Source: Sphingobacterium gobiense
GTDB taxonomy: Bacteria; Bacteroidota; Bacteroidia; Sphingobacteriales; Sphingobacteriaceae
Assembly: GCF_002980575.1 (NCBI RefSeq)
Contig: NZ_PVBS01000001.1
Location: 1,922,001 to 1,986,000, forward strand
Reading direction: 5' to 3'
DNA: 64,000 nt
Shown: one piece after another, positions 61,756-64,000 of the stretch
Position numbering within the stretch: position 1 is the first letter of the stretch
Layout of the letters: each line of letters begins with the position of its first letter
The notes under the pieces: model-generated
The model's input: only the letters and a program-made list of their open reading frames with translations
What the model was told of the DNA's origin: nothing
Database searches by the model: none
Position numbers and translations under genes: made by a program

Positions 61756-63555
61756 TTAACTCAGTCCGAGGTTAAATGCTTTACGAAGTGTTTCCAACGC
61801 AGGGTTTTTCGAAACCATTGCTTGGTATTTTTCAGCCGAAGTATACGGTTTTCTGACTTTCGTAACCTCCACTTGGGTACCCGTTAGATCAAGCGAAAAG
61901 TTTTGAAGTTTAACCCGCAAATAATTTAAGATATCTATTTTACCTAATTTAAGTTCGTCCATCTGCACGGCGTTCTCTACATCCACCTCGATCATTGTCC
62001 CATTTAAACGCGGGGGGTTCGCAGTCATAATCGTATATAACGTGATGCGATTCGTTTGCCTCAAACTGTCTGCAAATGCATTCCACTGGGTAATAAACGC
62101 ATTAAGAGTAACCTCTCGGAACTCATTTCCTTGAACGAGGTCCGGCTCCTCGGCGTCAGCTTCAGCTTTATCTTCAAATATAGTATTTAAGTTAGGGACG
62201 TTTACGGAGGTAGAAATTTTGCCCCATCCTTTTTTAATAGTAGTACTTTCAGTCGTTACAGACGATCTTTCTACGGTCGGTGTAGAAACCGTTGTGGGGA
62301 TCTGTGGGGGGAAAGCTTCTTTAGGAACTGACGATATGGTTTTGGGAGCAGAAACACCGTTAGCTACTGCCGTTGGACGGCTCACGGTTGGATCAGGGAG
62401 TTTTTTTTTTAACTCTGTCGTAACAGAGGGTGTAAAACTTCCGTGCTTACTCAGCAAAATAGCTGATGCTATATGACACATTTTTAGTAGTGCCAATTCT
62501 ACTTGTAAACGTTGATTTTTGCTATTTTTATAGTTTATTTCACATTGGTTGGCAATATTTAACGCGGAAAGTAAAAGCCCCGAACTAAGCACCTGCGATT
62601 GGTCAAGATACTTTCGTTTAATATTTTCACTTACATCAAGCAACTTCAGTGTTGCGGGCTCTTTAGAGACCAATAAATTACGAATATGTGTTGCGAGACC
62701 GCTGATGAAATGCCCTCCATCAAAACCATTATTTAATACCTTATCAAAAATCAACAGGGCCTGTGCAGCGTTCTCTGTCGAGACGCTGTCCAGCAGTTGG
62801 AAATAATAATCGTAATCTAGAATATTGAGATTATCGATAACGGTTTGATAGGTGATGTTCTTATTGGAGAAACTGACAATCTGGTCGAACATGGACAGCG
62901 CATCCCGAAGCCCTCCATCAGCTTTTTGGGCAATAATATGCAGTCCATCTGGCTCAAAAGCTATTTGCTCTTTTTGCGCAATGGAAGCGAGATGATTCGC
63001 CATATCTTCCACTTTGATCCGGTTAAAGTCGAATATCTGACAACGAGAAAGGATAGTCGGGAGTATCTTATGTTTCTCGGTTGTTGCCAAAATAAAAATA
63101 GCATACGAAGGGGGTTCCTCCAATGTTTTCAGAAAGGCATTGAACGCTGCCTGGGAAAGCATGTGTACCTCGTCGATGATATAAATCTTGTATTTACCGG
63201 CTTGCGGCGGGATTCGAACCTGCTCGATCAAGCTACGGATATCATCCACAGAGTTATTAGACGCGGCATCCAATTCGTGGATACTAAAAGAGTTTCCTAG
63301 TTGAAAAGAATTACAGCTCTCGCAATTGCCACAGGCCTCTACCTGTTCTACAATATGTTCACAATTTATTGTTTTCGCCAAAATACGGGCACAGGTTGTT
63401 TTCCCTACACCGCGCGGTCCACAAAACAAAAAGGCTTGCGCCAATTGATTGTTATGAATAGCATTTTTGAGCGTACTGGTAATATGTTGCTGACCAACAA
63501 CAGAGTCGAAGGTAATGGGACGATATTTCCGTGCTGAAACAATAAAATTATCCAT
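61756..63555 (-). CDS. dnaX: DNA polymerase III subunits gamma/tau
   Basis: 599 residues. The AAA+ clamp-loader ATPase domain has Walker A GPRGVGKTTCARIL, a zinc-binding cluster (CEHIVEQVEACGNCESC, with C-x2-C), IIDEVHMLS (Walker B) and SRC in ILSRCQIFDF (sensor/arginine finger). The C-terminal part (about 380-599) is the tau region, with a Ser/Thr/Pro-rich linker (VPKEAFPPQIPTTVSTP) and a terminal domain around QWNAFADSLRQTNRITL. It partners HolA (6018-7028). Confidence 0.95.
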   Translation of the reverse strand: MDNFIVSARKYRPITFDSVVGQQHITSTLKNAIHNNQLAQAFLFCGPRGVGKTTCARILAKTINCEHIVEQVEACGNCESCNSFQLGNSFSIHELDAASNNSVDDIRSLIEQVRIPPQAGKYKIYIIDEVHMLSQAAFNAFLKTLEEPPSYAIFILATTEKHKILPTILSRCQIFDFNRIKVEDMANHLASIAQKEQIAFEPDGLHIIAQKADGGLRDALSMFDQIVSFSNKNITYQTVIDNLNILDYDYYFQLLDSVSTENAAQALLIFDKVLNNGFDGGHFISGLATHIRNLLVSKEPATLKLLDVSENIKRKYLDQSQVLSSGLLLSALNIANQCEINYKNSKNQRLQVELALLKMCHIASAILLSKHGSFTPSVTTELKKKLPDPTVSRPTAVANGVSAPKTISSVPKEAFPPQIPTTVSTPTVERSSVTTESTTIKKGWGKISTSVNVPNLNTIFEDKAEADAEEPDLVQGNEFREVTLNAFITQWNAFADSLRQTNRITLYTIMTANPPRLNGTMIEVDVENAVQMDELKLGKIDILNYLRVKLQNFSLDLTGTQVEVTKVRKPYTSAEKYQAMVSKNPALETLRKAFNLGLS

Positions 63556-63601
63556 TGCACGAAGATAAGGATTTTAAGAAGTAAAATCTAAAAATTAAAC
63601 T

Positions 63602-63645
63602 GTAAAAAAACCGCTCCCAAAACTAAAATTTATAAGGAGCGGTTT
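63602..63645 (-). terminator. Terminator of the aquaporin gene
   Basis: Minus-strand stem AAACCGCTCC / GGAGCGGTTT (63636-63645 and 63608-63617) followed by T residues. Confidence 0.7.
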
Positions 63646-63663
63646 ACACATAAAATCGTTAGG

Positions 63664-64000
63664 CTATACGTTCGCTTCACCTTTTGGCTCCAATATTTTC
63701 CAGACACCAGCGGCCACCGCAGCCCCCACTAAAGGCGCGACAACAAATAGCCATAATTGCGATAATGCCTGTCCGCCAGCCAAGATTGCAGGACCGAATG
63801 ATCGTGCCGGATTAACAGATGTACCTGTAATAGGAATGGCAACCAGGTGAATCAATAAGAGTGTAAAACCGATTGCCAACCCCGCCATGGTACTGTTTCC
63901 AACCCTAGAGGTTGTCGCCAGAATAACGAAAAGAAAAATAAATGTCAAAACAGCTTCTGTTAAGAACGCCGCTGTTGTGCCATACTCGTTTTGATATCCT
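63664..64000 (-). CDS. aqpZ: Aquaporin (MIP family), 5' end outside the window
   Basis: The visible 112 residues are the C-terminal half of a MIP channel. The second NPA motif SVNPARSFGPAI is intact, preceded by GLAIGFTLLLIHLVAIPITG, and the last TM helix reads LWLFVVAPLVGAAVAAGVW. The frame remains open to the window end (codons before the TTG at 63948 continue GYQNEYGTTAAFLTEAV), so the true start is upstream. The sequence resembles AqpZ water channels rather than glycerol facilitators (no extended loop E), though the first half is not seen. Confidence 0.85.
   Translation of the reverse strand, partial: GYQNEYGTTAAFLTEAVLTFIFLFVILATTSRVGNSTMAGLAIGFTLLLIHLVAIPITGTSVNPARSFGPAILAGGQALSQLWLFVVAPLVGAAVAAGVWKILEPKGEANV

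Overview
The window looks like the core chromosome of a member of the Bacteroidota, most likely Sphingobacteriaceae (Sphingobacterium/Pedobacter relatives). This is inferred from gene content (TamL, PUR-type small protein, long NusB, DUF1573, TlpA/DUF4369, short AMP nucleosidase, TonB receptor, OmpA with TSP3 repeats) and from repeated Bacteroidota promoters of the form TTG-N19/20-TAnnTTTG. No insertion sequence, prophage, CRISPR array, integrase or toxin-antitoxin pair was seen. Coding density is very high and no gene-free stretch exceeds 300 bases.

Layout. 1-10.6 kb: a truncated membrane protein, tamL, an rRNA/tRNA methyltransferase, two transporters, holA, a stand-alone HsdR_N protein, clpP-clpX and a short AMP nucleosidase. 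10.6-19.9 kb, minus strand: ftsB/divIC-like gene, enolase, carA, ywbE, rseP, dxr, a 6-TM protein, a DPP-IV peptidase and a PUR-type protein. 20-25 kb: a LiaF-like protein with a LytS/LytR pair, a serine hydrolase and purN. 25-34 kb: methyltransferase, DUF1080 lipoprotein, purH, an MBL exonuclease, coaE, ybbR, yajC, DUF1573, nusB and a leucine-dehydrogenase-like gene. 34-45.7 kb: ABC exporter, Omp85-type barrel plus TonB receptor, methyltransferase, HAD phosphatase, trxB, exonuclease, SRPBCC, pyrE, NUDIX and a Spy-like protein. 46-51 kb: tRNA-Leu(CAA), a trehalose synthase/phosphatase fusion translationally coupled to a GH15 hydrolase, and an orphan OmpR-type regulator. 51-64 kb: TlpA-like protein, alaS, two Usp proteins, OmpA, a DEAD-box helicase, HPP protein, rlmB-like gene, dnaX and a truncated aquaporin.

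I did not find a clear new multi-gene system. The best leads are regulatory or catalytic details: a leucine dehydrogenase homologue whose catalytic lysine is serine; four hexamers at an exact 11-bp period before the orphan OmpR-type regulator; a 21-bp-spaced direct repeat before the LiaF-LytSR operon; a promoter, short ORF and terminator before carA; two palindrome-bounded elements sharing an 18-base core with a compensatory base-pair change; and many TAnnTTTG boxes lying 3 to 7 bases before a start codon, which suggests near-leaderless mRNAs.
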